In this document: positions 9,156-20,000 of the stretch, one piece after another
How the letters are laid out: each line of letters starts with the position of its first letter
Numbering within the stretch: position 1 is the first letter of the stretch
NCBI RefSeq assembly: GCF_964063345.1
Contig: NZ_OZ061318.1
Location: forward strand, 248,001 to 312,000
Origin: Pseudomonas lini
GTDB taxonomy: Bacteria; Pseudomonadota; Gammaproteobacteria; Pseudomonadales; Pseudomonadaceae
Length of the DNA stretch: 64,000 nt
Direction: 5' to 3'
Notes under the pieces: model-generated
Databases searched by the model: none
The model's input: the letters and a program-made list of their open reading frames with translations, nothing else
What the model was told of the DNA's origin: nothing
Position numbers and translations under genes: made by a program

Positions 9156-9207
9156 GTTTACGGCTCCTTGTGAGTTGATTCTGAAGCCATGCTAAAACAA
9201 GCCTGTG

Positions 9208-9924
9208 TCAGTTCTTGTCAGGAGTGAAACGTCCTGCTTCGTCCAGTTGCATCTGCTTGCGCCAGGTGCGCAAGAGGTCGCTGCGCCGCCCCGGATAGCG
9301 TTCGCCCTGCTCACTGGCGGCCGAGATCCGGTCGGTGCGAAAGGTGCGATAGGCGCTGCGCAATTCGCACCAGGCGACGATGATCCGCACCTCGTTGAGA
9401 AAGCCCAGGGCCAGTGGCCAGATCAGCCGCTGACTCGGCACCTGGTTGGCGTCCGCATAATCAATGTGCAGTTTGGCCTGATCGCGGATGGCTTGGCGAA
9501 ACACGTTCAAGGGCACGGCATTTTGCGGATAGCCATAACCCGGTGGGCCCGGTAGCACCGTCGGGTTGCGCAAGGCCTCCTGGGCCGCCGGGTCGAGTAC
9601 CGCGGCGATTTTCGCCAGGGCATCGGCCGCGGCTTTGCTCAAGACCTCATCGCCACGCTGATCCACGTAGCGCAGCCCGAGCACGATGGCTTCGGTTTCA
9701 TCGGCATTGAGCATCAAGGGCGGCAGGAACAGGCCGCTGCGCAACACATAACCGATCCCCGCTTCGCCAAAGATCGGCGCTCCGAGAGCGGTGAGTTCCG
9801 CGATGTCGCGGTACAGCGTGCGTTCGGAAATCTCCAGTTCGCTGGCCAATGTCGCGGCAGTCACCGGACGACTTTTGCCCCGAAGCACTTGTAACAAAGT
9901 CAGTAAACGGCTGGTTCGCGACAC
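9208..9924 (-). CDS. YafY-type transcriptional regulator (HTH + WYL)
   Basis: A 238-residue regulator. Residues 1-60 form a DeoR/HTH_11 winged helix (SRTSRLLTLLQVLRGKSRPV, then LASELEISERTLYRDIAEL), and the rest is a WYL domain that in this family senses nucleic acid or small ligands. The start is GTG at 9924. YafY-like regulators usually control an adjacent small enzyme or glyoxalase-like gene; here the NTF2-family gene immediately follows. Length matches the family. Confidence 0.85.
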   Translation of the reverse strand: MSRTSRLLTLLQVLRGKSRPVTAATLASELEISERTLYRDIAELTALGAPIFGEAGIGYVLRSGLFLPPLMLNADETEAIVLGLRYVDQRGDEVLSKAAADALAKIAAVLDPAAQEALRNPTVLPGPPGYGYPQNAVPLNVFRQAIRDQAKLHIDYADANQVPSQRLIWPLALGFLNEVRIIVAWCELRSAYRTFRTDRISAASEQGERYPGRRSDLLRTWRKQMQLDEAGRFTPDKN

Positions 9925-10011
9925 GGTCGGCAGGCTCTTTCCTGAAAAGTTGTCGGAGCTTAGCAGAGGCTGCTGTCAGAAATTGGCGGTAGTGATTGGC
10001 CGCCTGAAAAG

Positions 10012-10104
10012 CTTCGCGGGCAAGCCTCGCTCCTACAAGTACAGCGATTGCCGCGGGATTTGGGCACGACACAAAACCTGTAGGAGCGAAGCTTGCCCGC
10101 GAAG
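10012..10104. repeat. REP palindrome (CGCGGGCAAGC type)
   Basis: Inverted arms CTTCGCGGGCAAGCCTCGCT and GAGCGAAGCTTGCCCGCGAA flank about 40 bp. The same sub-family occurs at 37562. It lies between the divergently transcribed regulator and the LEA lipoprotein gene. Confidence 0.88.
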
Positions 10105-10194
10105 GCGTCATAACAGGCTGCGAAATATCTTCGAATCACTGTCAGCGCGTTGTGCGCTATCGTGCTGAATAACTTCCTGTTCGAGAGCCTGTCC

Positions 10195-10668
10195 ATGCGC
10201 AGATTGTTCGCCCTGTCTCTGTCCCTCCTGCTGCTTTCCCTCAGCGCCTGCGCCCTGTTCCCCCAACACGACCCGCTTAACATCAACGTAGTCGGTATCG
10301 AGCCGCTGCCAAGCCAGGAACTGGAAGTGCGTTTTGCGGTAAAACTGCGCGTGCAAAACCCCAATGAAACGGCAATCGACTACAACGGTGTAGCCCTGGA
10401 TCTGGAGGTGAACGGTCAATCACTCGCCTCCGGTGTAAGCGACCAGACGGGCTCGATTCCGCGTTTTTCCGAAGCGGTCATCGTGGTGCCGGTAAGCGTT
10501 TCGGCCTTCTCGGTGCTGCGTCAGACCCTCGGGCTGGGACAGACGCAGACACTGAACAATCTGCCGTACGTGCTTCGGGGCAAACTGGCCGGCGGCGTGT
10601 TCGGCACAATGCGTTTCGTTGATCGCGGCAAACTCAGCCTGCCGGGGCCGACCACCGGCACGTGGTAA
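10195..10668 (+). CDS. LEA type 2 family lipoprotein
   Basis: A 157-residue predicted lipoprotein. The signal peptide MRRLFALSLSLLLLSLSACA ends in a lipobox with the lipidated cysteine at residue 19. The mature part is a single WHy/LEA_2 immunoglobulin-like domain (VVGIEPLPSQELEVRFAVKL, then RVQNPNETAIDYNGVALDLE). LEA_2 domains are linked to desiccation and osmotic stress in plants; in pseudomonads they are periplasmic lipoproteins of unknown role. The start is ATG at 10195; earlier in-frame TTG codons would interrupt the signal peptide. Confidence 0.85.
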   Translation: MRRLFALSLSLLLLSLSACALFPQHDPLNINVVGIEPLPSQELEVRFAVKLRVQNPNETAIDYNGVALDLEVNGQSLASGVSDQTGSIPRFSEAVIVVPVSVSAFSVLRQTLGLGQTQTLNNLPYVLRGKLAGGVFGTMRFVDRGKLSLPGPTTGTW

Positions 10669-10671
10669 CGC

Positions 10672-12249
10672 TCACGGCTCGGCCCGTGGTTTAACGGGAT
10701 CGATCACCTGGGTCACGCAATGTTTGAGACCTTCTACGTGCCAGTTGGCCCATAACCGACTTTTGCCGGTGCTGTCTTCATCCGGCTCTATCGCCAGCCA
10801 GTTTCGAGCGGCGATCAGGTAACGTCCCCGCGCACCGATGGGCAACAGGGTTCCGGTAATGGCGTAGTCGATCTGTTCCTGATGCTTGCCAATGGACTCC
10901 AGAAACTGCACCGCCAACACCGGCGGTGCAGGATGCACAACCCCGGTCGAAATCAATTGGTAGATCAATCCTGAACCATCATTGCGATGCCGGGACAGCG
11001 TCGATTCGATCACGCAGGCCCCCGCCACATGAACATCACCGGACACCAGCGTGACCTTGCATGACTCGGCATGGGCGAAATCCAGCAACCGCATGATCAG
11101 CCGCTTGCGTTCATCTCGATGGGGCAGGCTTCGCCAATGGTCGCGCAAATCGTCCTCGAGTTCCTGTTGCCCCGATATCAGGTCCAGCGCCTTTTCGGCC
11201 GCCTGCAAATCCAGGTAACCCACGGGAATACTCGACATCAGCAGCAAGTGCTTATGCGCCTTGACCTTGCCCAGCCAGGCATAAATCGCATCCCAACTGA
11301 CGGGGGAAATGACTCGGGTGTGTTGAGCCCGTGGGGTCGTCAAATCCGGCGCACGTTCGCTGCGTAAATCAGGAACCAGCAATGCCAATTCACCCAGCCC
11401 GGTGAACCCGAGGTGAAAGCCGTCGGCGGTGTCGGGAATCGCACAGGGATGAACATCAGCGGACGGCTTGAGATGAGGATGAGTCTGGATCAGTTGCTGC
11501 TGGAAAATCCTGAAATAGCGTTTGGCCGTGGCAAACAGCCCCTGGAACACCGGGCTTGAATGCAGAATCTCATCGTAGGAGCCCCAGCCATCGATGATGT
11601 CATGGTCATCCCACATCATCACCGTCGGAACGGCGCTGAGCAGCTTCGCGACCTCAGGCTGTTTCCAGCGTTCCAGATAGAGTCTGGCGAAGAACTTGTC
11701 CAGATCGGCTTCGATCACCTTGCTGTAGGCAGCCTTCTGACGGTCGGCGAAGGGTTTGGCGAACCAGATTTTCATCGACGTCACACTGCTGCGCATTTCG
11801 TCGCTGTATACCTGATCGCCCCCCATCAACAACAGGTGATAGGGCTTGCTTTGATGAGCCCCCCACATATGCTCCCAACGCTCATTGTTCCGGTCCACCT
11901 TCTCCATGCCCTTGGGGTCCGAAAAGCCGTTGCACGACACATAGGCCATGCGCGGCGACTGGCCCTCGGCCGGAACGACGAAGTTAGCCTCCGCGCCCTC
12001 TATCTTGACCGTGTAAGTGCTGGCAACAGCCTGGTCTTGCAGCGCTTTTAAATCGATGCGCCAGACGCGGTACTGAGGATTGAGCAACGGGATATCGGCG
12101 ATGGCCAACGGTTTACCCGCACTGACACCGCCAGGTACTTTTACGCTGGGTGATGTCGCGCCCAAGGGCAAAACCACTAGAGCCGACACGTTATAGACAT
12201 TACTGTTGATGCCACGAAACTGCAGAATCGGGCCGAGTAACAAACTCAT
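10672..12249 (-). CDS. PhoD-like metallophosphatase family protein
   Basis: A 525-residue protein with a PhoD-like phosphatase core. Metal-binding blocks are visible as RMAYVSCNGF (about residue 104), HLLLMGGDQVYSDEM (about 138), VPTVMMWDDHDIIDGWGSYD (about 206) and KVTLVSGDVHVAG (about 413). There is no signal peptide or Tat motif, so it is probably cytoplasmic, unlike secreted PhoD. The N-terminal ~100 residues are beta-rich, as in PhoD N-terminal domains. The substrate is unknown. It converges with the LEA lipoprotein gene (3-bp gap) and is divergent from the GNAT gene at 12354. Confidence 0.8.
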   Translation of the reverse strand: MSLLLGPILQFRGINSNVYNVSALVVLPLGATSPSVKVPGGVSAGKPLAIADIPLLNPQYRVWRIDLKALQDQAVASTYTVKIEGAEANFVVPAEGQSPRMAYVSCNGFSDPKGMEKVDRNNERWEHMWGAHQSKPYHLLLMGGDQVYSDEMRSSVTSMKIWFAKPFADRQKAAYSKVIEADLDKFFARLYLERWKQPEVAKLLSAVPTVMMWDDHDIIDGWGSYDEILHSSPVFQGLFATAKRYFRIFQQQLIQTHPHLKPSADVHPCAIPDTADGFHLGFTGLGELALLVPDLRSERAPDLTTPRAQHTRVISPVSWDAIYAWLGKVKAHKHLLLMSSIPVGYLDLQAAEKALDLISGQQELEDDLRDHWRSLPHRDERKRLIMRLLDFAHAESCKVTLVSGDVHVAGACVIESTLSRHRNDGSGLIYQLISTGVVHPAPPVLAVQFLESIGKHQEQIDYAITGTLLPIGARGRYLIAARNWLAIEPDEDSTGKSRLWANWHVEGLKHCVTQVIDPVKPRAEP

Positions 12250-12353
12250 GGACAGTCCATCCGTTGACAGGGGTGTGAACGCCTAGAGACTAGACGGACA
12301 ATCGACGCTGCGCATGATGCGCAGCGCCCGTCCCTACAAGGAGGTCACCCACG

Positions 12354-12899
12354 ATGCACACCGCTCCAACGCTCTACACCGAACGATTGATTTTGCGCCC
12401 GCTGGAACTGACCGATGCCGAGGCCATCCAGCAGCATTTCCCCCACTGGGACGTGGTGCGTTATCTGAACGTCCTGGTGCCGTGGCCTTATCCTGCCGAC
12501 GGCGCGATGACTTATCTGCGTGAAATTGCCCTGCCGGCGATGGCCCGGGGCGAAGAATGGCACTGGTCGATCCGCTTGAAGTCGGCCCCCGATCAACTGA
12601 TCGGCAATGTCAGCCTGATGAATGAACAGGACAATAACCGCGGCTTCTGGCTGGCCCCGCAATGGCAAGGCCAGGGGTTGATGGGTGAAGCCAGTGCGGC
12701 GGTGACCGAGTACTGGTTCGAAACACTCGGTCGGCCGTTGCTGCGCGTGCCGAAAGCGGCCCCGAATATCGGCTCGCGCAAACTCTCGGAACGTACCGGC
12801 ATGCGTTTGATACACACCGATGAAGGCGATTTTGTCAGCGGGCGATTCCCGAAGGAGCTCTGGGAGATCACCCGCGAAGAGTGGCTGCGCCTCAGATAA
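12354..12899 (+). CDS. GNAT family N-acetyltransferase (RimJ/RimL-like)
   Basis: A 181-residue acetyltransferase of the RimJ/RimL subgroup: the start pattern [20 protein letters not shown] is typical, with [20 protein letters not shown] as the acetyl-CoA-binding beta4-loop-alpha3 (QGQGLM) and [13 protein letters not shown] as the C-terminal arm. It has a very strong ribosome site, AAGGAGGT, before the ATG. The 3' end overlaps the convergent nitrilase gene by 8 bp. Target amine unknown. Confidence 0.85.
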   Translation: MHTAPTLYTERLILRPLELTDAEAIQQHFPHWDVVRYLNVLVPWPYPADGAMTYLREIALPAMARGEEWHWSIRLKSAPDQLIGNVSLMNEQDNNRGFWLAPQWQGQGLMGEASAAVTEYWFETLGRPLLRVPKAAPNIGSRKLSERTGMRLIHTDEGDFVSGRFPKELWEITREEWLRLR

Positions 12900-13812
12900 A
12901 ACGTACGCCGGGTTTGGCTCGCTCATCCACCGTCAACTCAAACACGTCCGGGCGCGCGTAATGCCCGACCACGTCGTAGTCGTAACGAGCGCGGATCAGG
13001 TCGTCGGTGTCGATTTCGGCAGTGAGCAAACCTGCCTCGTCACGCAGCGGCCCGGCGAGAATGTCGCCCATCGGCCCGACAATCACGCTGCCGCCGGCAA
13101 TCAACGGGCGCTGCGCCGGCCAGTTGGCGATTTCCACGCCCAAGGCTTGCGGCGAGGCCTGCACCTGACAGGCGCTGACCACAAAGCAGCGTCCTTCATG
13201 GGCAATGTGGCGCATGCTGACCTGCCACATTTCCCGCTCGTCCACCGTCGGCGCGCACCAGACCTCCACGCCTTTGGCGTACATCGCGGTGCGCAGCAGC
13301 GGCATCATGTTTTCCCAGCACACCACGGCACCGATTCGCCCGACCTGGCTGTCGATCACCGGCAAGGTCGAGCCATCGCCCTTGCCCCAGATCAGTCGCT
13401 CGGTGCCGGTGGGCATCAGTTTGCGGTGCTTGGCGACCAGCCCGGCCTGCGGATCGAAATACAACGCGGTGCAATATAAGGTGCTGCCCGCGCGCTCGAT
13501 TACGCCGATCACCAGATTGGCGCCAGTGCGTGAGGACAACCCGGCCAAGGCTTCAGTCTCGGCACCCGGCACGTCGATGGCGTTGTCAAAATACCGCGCA
13601 AATGCTTCCCGCCCCTCCGGCAGCCGATAGCCGAGTTGCGTGCCGAAACCCTCGCCTTTTGGATAGCCGCCGAGCAACGCCTCCGGCATGACCACCAGTG
13701 CGACACCGGATTCGATAATGGCGGTTTCCCAGGAGAGGATTTGATCGAGGGTATCGGCCTTGCCGCCGGGCAAGGCGCCGATTTGCAGGGCAGCAACGAT
13801 GGACTTGGGCAT
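12892..13812 (-). CDS. Nitrilase-superfamily carbon-nitrogen hydrolase
   Basis: A 306-residue nitrilase-branch hydrolase. The catalytic triad is readable: Glu44 in [14 protein letters not shown], Lys131 in [12 protein letters not shown] and Cys165 in [12 protein letters not shown]. The GYPKG and CWENMMPL blocks, with [13 protein letters not shown] after them, are those of branch-1 nitrilases, which hydrolyse nitriles to acids and ammonia. The start chosen is ATG at 13812; the frame is open for 43 codons upstream but that segment crosses the divergent LysR gene. An 85-bp gap separates it from the LysR start, a usual arrangement for a regulator and its target. Confidence 0.88.
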   Translation of the reverse strand: MPKSIVAALQIGALPGGKADTLDQILSWETAIIESGVALVVMPEALLGGYPKGEGFGTQLGYRLPEGREAFARYFDNAIDVPGAETEALAGLSSRTGANLVIGVIERAGSTLYCTALYFDPQAGLVAKHRKLMPTGTERLIWGKGDGSTLPVIDSQVGRIGAVVCWENMMPLLRTAMYAKGVEVWCAPTVDEREMWQVSMRHIAHEGRCFVVSACQVQASPQALGVEIANWPAQRPLIAGGSVIVGPMGDILAGPLRDEAGLLTAEIDTDDLIRARYDYDVVGHYARPDVFELTVDERAKPGVRFI

Positions 13813-13897
13813 CGCGGTGACTCCGTCAGTAATGAGGTGTTGCTCATTCTCCGGCGCCACCGGATCATGAATAAAGCCCGACTCACTGCTGAATGAT

Positions 13898-14812
13898 ATG
13901 AACCAAATGAATATCGCAACCGTCGATCTCAACTTGCTCAAAGTCTTCGAAGCCCTGCATGAAGAATCCAGCGCCAGCCGTGCCGCGCTGCGTCTGGGCG
14001 TGACGCAATCGGCGGTCAGCGCGGCGTTGCGTCGATTGCGAGAGGTGTATGGCGATCAGTTGTTCGTGCGCACCGGTCGAGGTCTTGCGCCGACGCTCAA
14101 GGCCAACCAGTTGAAACCGGTGGTCAGTGATGCGCTGAACAAATGCCGCCAGAGCCTGGCGATGGTCGATCCGGCTGCGCATCATTACGACGGGCGTTCG
14201 GTGACGGTGGGTTTGTCGGATGATTTCGAAATCGCCTACGGGCGAAGATTGATTGAAGAGATCGCTGATCGCGCGCCGAAACTGCGCCTGATCTTTCGCC
14301 AGACCCATAGCCAGATCGTCGCCCGGGCCTTGATGGAACGCAGCATCGATCTGGCGATCACGGCAGGCGGATTTGCCGAGCGTTTGCTCAGTCGTCAGGT
14401 GCTGGGTGAAGGCGATTATCTGTGCCTGGTGGACCCCCTCAGTCTGACCGAGGGACAGGAAACTCTCAGCCTTGAAGCGTTCGTCGCCCGCGAGCACATC
14501 CTGGTGTCATCGGGCGGTTTTATCGGGATCACCGATGAAGGCCTGGCGGCGTTGGGCCTGAGTCGGCGGGTATGCGCGTCGACTACGCACTTTGCCGCGT
14601 TGCCGCATCTGCTCAAGGGCAGCCAGGCGGTGGCGACTATTCCGGCCCATGCGGCTCAAAGTATCGCCGCGCTTAGCGGACTGGCGTTGCTGCCCTGCCC
14701 TTTGGCGTTGCCACGCTACCCGATCGAGCTGGGTTGGCGTACCAGCACACAGCTCGATCCGGTGGTGCTGAAAGTGCGCGAGGCGATTATCGCGACTTTT
14801 TCCCACCCGTAG
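13898..14812 (+). CDS. LysR-family transcriptional regulator
   Basis: A 304-residue LysR regulator. Residues about 8-66 form the winged helix ([20 protein letters not shown], then [17 protein letters not shown]), followed by a type 2 periplasmic-binding-like effector domain ([20 protein letters not shown]). It is transcribed divergently from the nitrilase gene, so regulation of that gene is likely though unproven. The ATG at 13898 has no clear ribosome site; ATG at 13907-13910 (MNIATV) is an alternative. Confidence 0.87.
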   Translation: MNQMNIATVDLNLLKVFEALHEESSASRAALRLGVTQSAVSAALRRLREVYGDQLFVRTGRGLAPTLKANQLKPVVSDALNKCRQSLAMVDPAAHHYDGRSVTVGLSDDFEIAYGRRLIEEIADRAPKLRLIFRQTHSQIVARALMERSIDLAITAGGFAERLLSRQVLGEGDYLCLVDPLSLTEGQETLSLEAFVAREHILVSSGGFIGITDEGLAALGLSRRVCASTTHFAALPHLLKGSQAVATIPAHAAQSIAALSGLALLPCPLALPRYPIELGWRTSTQLDPVVLKVREAIIATFSHP

Positions 14813-14866
14813 GAGCTGGCGCAGGTTGCGATCTTCGGCAATTTCGAAACTGTCAGTGCTGGAAGC

Positions 14867-15118
14867 TTATTTAGCGGCCATCAGGCGATTGACTTCACTG
14901 CGCACCATGTTCGCAAACTCCGGGGGCGACATGCCGTCGAGTTCGGCGCGGACCCACTCGGCCCATTTGCCTTTGCGCTTGGCACGCTCACCGAACAACC
15001 GTGCGGCTTCGCCCTTGGATTTACCCAGGTTGTTTTGCCAGAGCTCGAACAGACGGGATTTCTCGTCTTCAAGCGCCGCGCGCTCGGCAAGGGGTTTGTC
15101 GGCCAGATTGAAGCTCAT
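14867..15118 (-). CDS. Small conserved hypothetical protein (83 aa)
   Basis: An 83-residue, highly charged, all-helical protein with no signal or membrane segment. Notable segments are ALEDEKSRLFELWQNNLGKS and ERAKRKGKWAEWVRAELDGM. It is convergent with the LysR gene and divergent from the DUF883 gene. The composition and Pseudomonas-like codon use argue that it is real; I do not recognise a function. Confidence 0.6.
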   Translation of the reverse strand: MSFNLADKPLAERAALEDEKSRLFELWQNNLGKSKGEAARLFGERAKRKGKWAEWVRAELDGMSPPEFANMVRSEVNRLMAAK

Positions 15119-15283
15119 GGAAGATACCTGCTGCGTAAAATAGGCGACATCTTACACTGTAGGAGGAAATGTCCTGCCCTGGATTTTTCACAAGGGTGGC
15201 GTCACCACGCAAAATGGCTGCAACTTTTGCCATGGCGCCAGACTCCATTGTTCACTGCCCATTTACCTGCAAGGAGTACTCCA

Positions 15284-15601
15284 ATGGCCCGCAAAATCAT
15301 CGATCAAGTCGCCGAGGATCAAATCAAGGATCAGGTCTTCAGCGAACTTCAGGCCCTGATCGAAGAATCGGAAAAACTGCTCAAGAGCAGTGCTTCACTG
15401 GTCGGTGAAGAAGCGGACACCCTTCGCGGGCAAATCGCCCAGAAGCTCCAGCAGGCCCGGACTTCAGTCTCCAGCGTGCGTGACCGGGCCAAACCCGCAG
15501 TCGAGGCCAGCGAAATCTACATCGGTGGTCATCCCTGGCAAACCGTGGCCATCTCCGCCGGATTCGGTCTGGTGGTGGGGTTGTTGTTGGGCCGGCGTTA
15601 A
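15284..15601 (+). CDS. DUF883 (ElaB/YqjD-type) membrane-anchored ribosome-associated protein
   Basis: A 105-residue protein of the ElaB/YgaM/YqjD family. The N-terminal 80 residues are an amphipathic coiled coil (ELQALIEESEKLLKSSASLV, then DTLRGQIAQKLQQARTSVSS), ending in the conserved IGGHPWQTVAISAGFG transmembrane anchor and GLLLGRR. In E. coli YqjD binds stationary-phase ribosomes through its N-terminus and tethers them to the inner membrane; RpoS controls expression there. The start is ATG at 15284 with AAGGAG seven bases before it; an open frame extends further upstream but lacks coding character. Confidence 0.9.
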   Translation: MARKIIDQVAEDQIKDQVFSELQALIEESEKLLKSSASLVGEEADTLRGQIAQKLQQARTSVSSVRDRAKPAVEASEIYIGGHPWQTVAISAGFGLVVGLLLGRR

Positions 15602-15625
15602 GCCATTGAGCATCAGTACGGAACC

Positions 15626-15714
15626 TGTGGGAGCGGGCTTGCTCGCGAAAGCGGTGTGTCAGGCGAGATCAATGTTGACTGTACCGCCGCCTTCGCGAGC
15701 AAGCCCACACACAT
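15626..15714. repeat. REP/REPIN palindrome with degenerate right arm
   Basis: Left arm TGTGGGAGCGGGCTTGCTCG; the right arm CTTCGCGAGCAAGCCCACAC has lost the CGCTC block, so the outer stem is broken. It lies between the convergent DUF883 and dpkA genes. Confidence 0.85.
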
Positions 15715-15732
15715 TAGAGATTGCGTTTTAGC

Positions 15733-16773
15733 TCAGAGCCCGGCCAGTTCCCGCAGATTTGCCAGCGTCTGAGCATCGAGCGCGATGCCTTCGACCTTGG
15801 CTTTGGCGCGCTGCCGGTGACGTCGATCACCCGGTAACCGCTTGAGCCCTACACCGTGCATCTGCCGGACCAGTTCCTGACTGCGCTCGGCAAAATTCTG
15901 CCCCGCCGATTTGCTCGGATCGATCACAATCAGCAGTTGACCGGTCCAGGGTGTTTTCGCCCCCGGATGGTTCGACCAGTCGAACTCGAAAGAAAAATTG
16001 CCCCCGGTCAACGCCGCCGCCAACAACTCCACCATCATCGACAGCGCCGAGCCCTTGTGGCCGCCAAACGGCAGCAAGGCGCCGCCCTCAAGGATTGCTT
16101 TCGGGTCTTGGGTCGGTTGGCCGAGGCTGTCCACACCCATGCCCGCCGGCAAACGCTCGCCTTTACGAGCCGCAATCTGTACGTCGCCATGGGCGATGGC
16201 GCTGGTCGCCAGGTCGAAAACAATCGGATCACCGTTGGCCCGAGGGGCGGCGAAGGCAATCGGGTTGGTCCCGAACAGCGGCCGATCGGCACCGTGCGGC
16301 ACCACGCAGGTCATGCTGTTGACCACGCTCAGTGCCACCAGCCCTTCGTCGGCAAACGGCTCGACATCTGGCCACAAGGCGGCGAAATGGTGGGAATTGC
16401 GGATGGCCAGCACCGCAATGCCGGCACTGCGGGCCTTCTCGACCAACAAGGACCGCGCCGCCGCGAGGGCCGGTTGGGCAAAACCATTACCGGCATCAAC
16501 CCGGACAAATCCCGAGGCTACATCCTCGACCACCGGCACTGCCTGACCATTAACCCAGCCGCTTTGCAGCGTCGACACATAACCGGGAATGCGAAACACG
16601 CCATGACTGTGAGCCCCGTCGCGCTCGGCGCCGGCGCAGTTGAGGGCCAGGGTTTTGGCGACATCGGCTGAGGTGCCGTGACGCTGGAAGATCTGTTCAA
16701 GCAACGCCGTCAGCGCTTCGAAGGACAGGTTTTGCGAAACCGCAGTAGACACATGATCGTGTGGCGCAGACAT
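15733..16773 (-). CDS. dpkA: Delta-1-piperideine-2-carboxylate / pyrroline-2-carboxylate reductase
   Basis: A 346-residue Ldh2/MdhG-family NADPH-dependent oxidoreductase that follows P. syringae DpkA closely across its length. Matching blocks are ERDGAHSHGVFRIPGYVSTL (about residues 50-69), AVLAIRNSHHFAALWPDVEP (about 115-134), VPHGADRPLFGTNPIAF and LLPFGGHKGSALSMMVELLA. DpkA reduces cyclic imines from D-lysine and D-proline catabolism to L-pipecolate or L-proline. The catalytic His lies in the SHHFAAL block. The start at 16773 has GGAGCTTCAG immediately before the ATG. No D-amino-acid oxidase or transporter is adjacent. Confidence 0.88.
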   Translation of the reverse strand: MSAPHDHVSTAVSQNLSFEALTALLEQIFQRHGTSADVAKTLALNCAGAERDGAHSHGVFRIPGYVSTLQSGWVNGQAVPVVEDVASGFVRVDAGNGFAQPALAAARSLLVEKARSAGIAVLAIRNSHHFAALWPDVEPFADEGLVALSVVNSMTCVVPHGADRPLFGTNPIAFAAPRANGDPIVFDLATSAIAHGDVQIAARKGERLPAGMGVDSLGQPTQDPKAILEGGALLPFGGHKGSALSMMVELLAAALTGGNFSFEFDWSNHPGAKTPWTGQLLIVIDPSKSAGQNFAERSQELVRQMHGVGLKRLPGDRRHRQRAKAKVEGIALDAQTLANLRELAGL

Positions 16774-17035
16774 CTGAAGCTCCAGAGTAATTATTGGAGG
16801 GGGCAACAGCGTACGAAAACCAGCCGATTAACAACGCACGGCGAGCGAGCTGTCAACTTTTCGGTTGAGCACCTGCAGGCCATACCAACACGGGCTGTGC
16901 TTTCTTCTCGAGTTTTGCACGACCAACCGGCAGGCTGTGCGGTAACTATCTACCACCTTCCACACGTCAATGACTTTTAGTCTCGAGGCTCAATCCATTG
17001 GCGCATTTCAATCGCGCCCTGAGCGAGACTCGACG

Positions 17036-20000
17036 ATGCCTACACCTGCCACTCCATTGTTTTTCCCTCAGGCCCTGAAGTCTCCCGGCCTTTGGAGGAG
17101 ACTTGGCCAAACCCACGGGCTGACGCAAAAGGACTTCGAATGGTTCAGTCACCTGCAACTTGCCAACCACACGCTGCGCGGTGAACAGAAACCGCCCATG
17201 CTCGCCGAAAAAATCCTGCTCAAGACCAACAATCTGGAACCCATGCCCCTGGCCGGCAGCTTCGTGCTGAGCGCCACACCGGATGACAACGGCGTAATTC
17301 TCTACACCCCGTATGGCGGCATAAAGAAGTACGACAGCCACTCAGCCTTGACCGAACAGCTTAAGCGTCAGTTGAACAGCGCGACCGAGGACGACGACCT
17401 GTTGGCTTTCATGTCGTTGTCTCAACGCAGAACGCTGGCAGATGCCGCCACTATCGAGGTGACCTTTCAAACCATCGAAGGCGAGGTGTTCGAAGATCAG
17501 AGCAGCACCATCACCGCACTCCAGCAAATGAACGATCAGGCCATGCTCGGCGAGCTGAAAGCATCGCCTTCGTTGATTTCGATGCTCGATACAGTGCTGG
17601 ATGAACTGCTGAAGTCAGCCTTCCCCGGCCTGGATCAGCGCCAGACCCAGGTCAGTTTCTATTCCACGGCAACGGCCGATGAACACGATAAGGAAAGCAC
17701 TCCGGCGCGGCGCTGGATCAACGCCATGTCCTTGAGTGATGCGGTGCTGCTGTACTACCGCAATCAACGCTGGCCGTCGGGGCAATCACATGAGTTTTCC
17801 CACCCGAAAAAGCACCCGGCGAGCACTGACCAGCAACACTGGGATACCGCGCTCGCCACTGCTTCCAAAAAGCTGATCAGCCTGCTTTCCGCGCAACTGC
17901 AAGACTACTGGAATGCCGCGAGCGCCGATGGCGCATCACGTCGCGAATTTTTCAGCAAGGCCATTGCTGAAAAGGCGCGAGCGGACTTCCTGCTCAAGCG
18001 CGAAGCCGAAATCATCACGCCTGAACAGAGCCAGGACTTGCATTCGCTGATCGAGCCAACCAGCAGAACGTACGAAACACTGACCGTCGAAACCGTGCGT
18101 CTCTGGGAATATCAGGCCAACTATGTGGAGCTGGCAGGCTCGCTGATGATCAATGGCGGCAATGCGTTTCTCTACACCCCCACTCAAGGGCTGCAGGTAC
18201 TCAAAGACTATCAGGACCTCAAAAACACCTTGTTGAGCAAATTCAGCGCGGCCGGTCACGAGGATGAGTTCTACGGCCTGCTGAGTCTGGAGGAGCGTCA
18301 GCGCTTCATCGGTTTTGATTGGCCGAATGTCTCTGGGGAAGCGATTTCCGGTTCTATCTTCAAAAAGATGTTCGAAGCAATCATCACCAAACAACAGCAG
18401 AACATAGAGTATGCCCTGCAGGTTTTCCGTCACAGCGACGGCATCGTGGACATCAACGCCTTGTTCGACAAGGCGCTGGACATCCGTTCGATGATCAGCG
18501 AGCAACTGCTGACGCTGGATACCCAGGGACGATGGAGTACGCGGCCGGTATTGTCGGGCAATCAACAACCGTCCATGGTGCTGGCAGACAACGCGGCGGC
18601 GTTCGTAAAAACCTTCAGCGATATCGAGGCGCTGATCAGCACGGACTTCGCTTCGCAACCCATTGCTTCGCTGGCACTGCAGCGGGTCTATCTGGAGAAC
18701 ATGAAACCCCGGTTGGCTCACGCCCTTTCCGTGGGCATACGCGGGGAAGCCAGCCTTCGGGTGCTCGACGCAACATTGGGCGACACGGATCGGGCCATTG
18801 TCGATACGGTGCTCAATCCGGACCACTCGGATCGTAAAAGCCGTCTGTCACTCAGGGGGTTCCGGCCTGACGCCTATTCATTGACCCTTGAGCGCTCCGG
18901 CCAAACGAATTTCCTGCCCTTGGCCAATTGTTTGCTGTTGACCGAGCGTGGCGGGCTCGACTCTCAGCATTCGGGCCGAACAGTTCTATGGACCCCTGCG
19001 CAGGGCCTGGAAGTCTTTGACACCGTCAGTCACGCAAAGCAGGAGCTGGACCGGCGCCTGCTTGATCCGCACAAACGTCTGGCGCTGTTGGAAAACCTCT
19101 CCCCAGTCCAACGCACCTTCCACCAGCGCTATTCACTCGGCGCGTTGCGACTGATTGAAGGTCATGTCTTGCAGCGGTTATCACAATCATCGGTCGACCA
19201 CTTCCTGGGACGCTGCGAACACCTGCGCGCCCTGAAACTGGACGATGCAAAACAGACCAAAGCCCTTCAATCCCTGAAAAAAACGGTGGTCGACACCAAC
19301 TTGCGCAGAGCCACTTCGATCGCGCAGGCGATTACCCGACAGCAGTCCTTGCCAGCCTGGTTCGCAATGGCCCCCGTCGAGGAACAGCAGTTGCACATCG
19401 AATTGCTGGAGCAATACTGCAACAGCGTCGACGATGATAAAGATTACCTGCACGGCATGAAGACACTGAGGTCCTATGTGCATGACACATTGGTGTCACT
19501 GCTCGGTAGCCGCTTCTCCGGGACACTGCCAGACCCCGACGACATCGAAATCACCCCCAACCTGACCCTGGCCGGCCCCGCTCGTTCCCTGACCGAGTTT
19601 GCCTTGAACCATGTCAACGTTGTCCAGGGCACAGGGTTCAAGATCACTTCGAAAACCACTCAATTGCTTCCGCAAGGCCTGGACCAGTCCGCTGTCAGGC
19701 AACTCCTGTTGTCACTGAACATTCAGCAAACCTACGCAAAACGGATGACAGACAGCTTGTCGAACAACAGCGCCAATGCTGATGCTCGAAGGCTGCGCTT
19801 CATTCGGCAATTGCCTTGGCAATTGATGCAACACGCCCATGCACAGAAGCTGCAGCAACGTATTTCCGATAGCGGCTTCGATTTGATTCGACAGGTTATG
19901 GACATGCCGGACGCTATCGCCCGGGCAGCTGTCAACGGCGCCCACGCCATTGTTCGCCCTTTGGAGCTGATCAAGACTGTCGGCGCTGCAGCCGTCAAGA

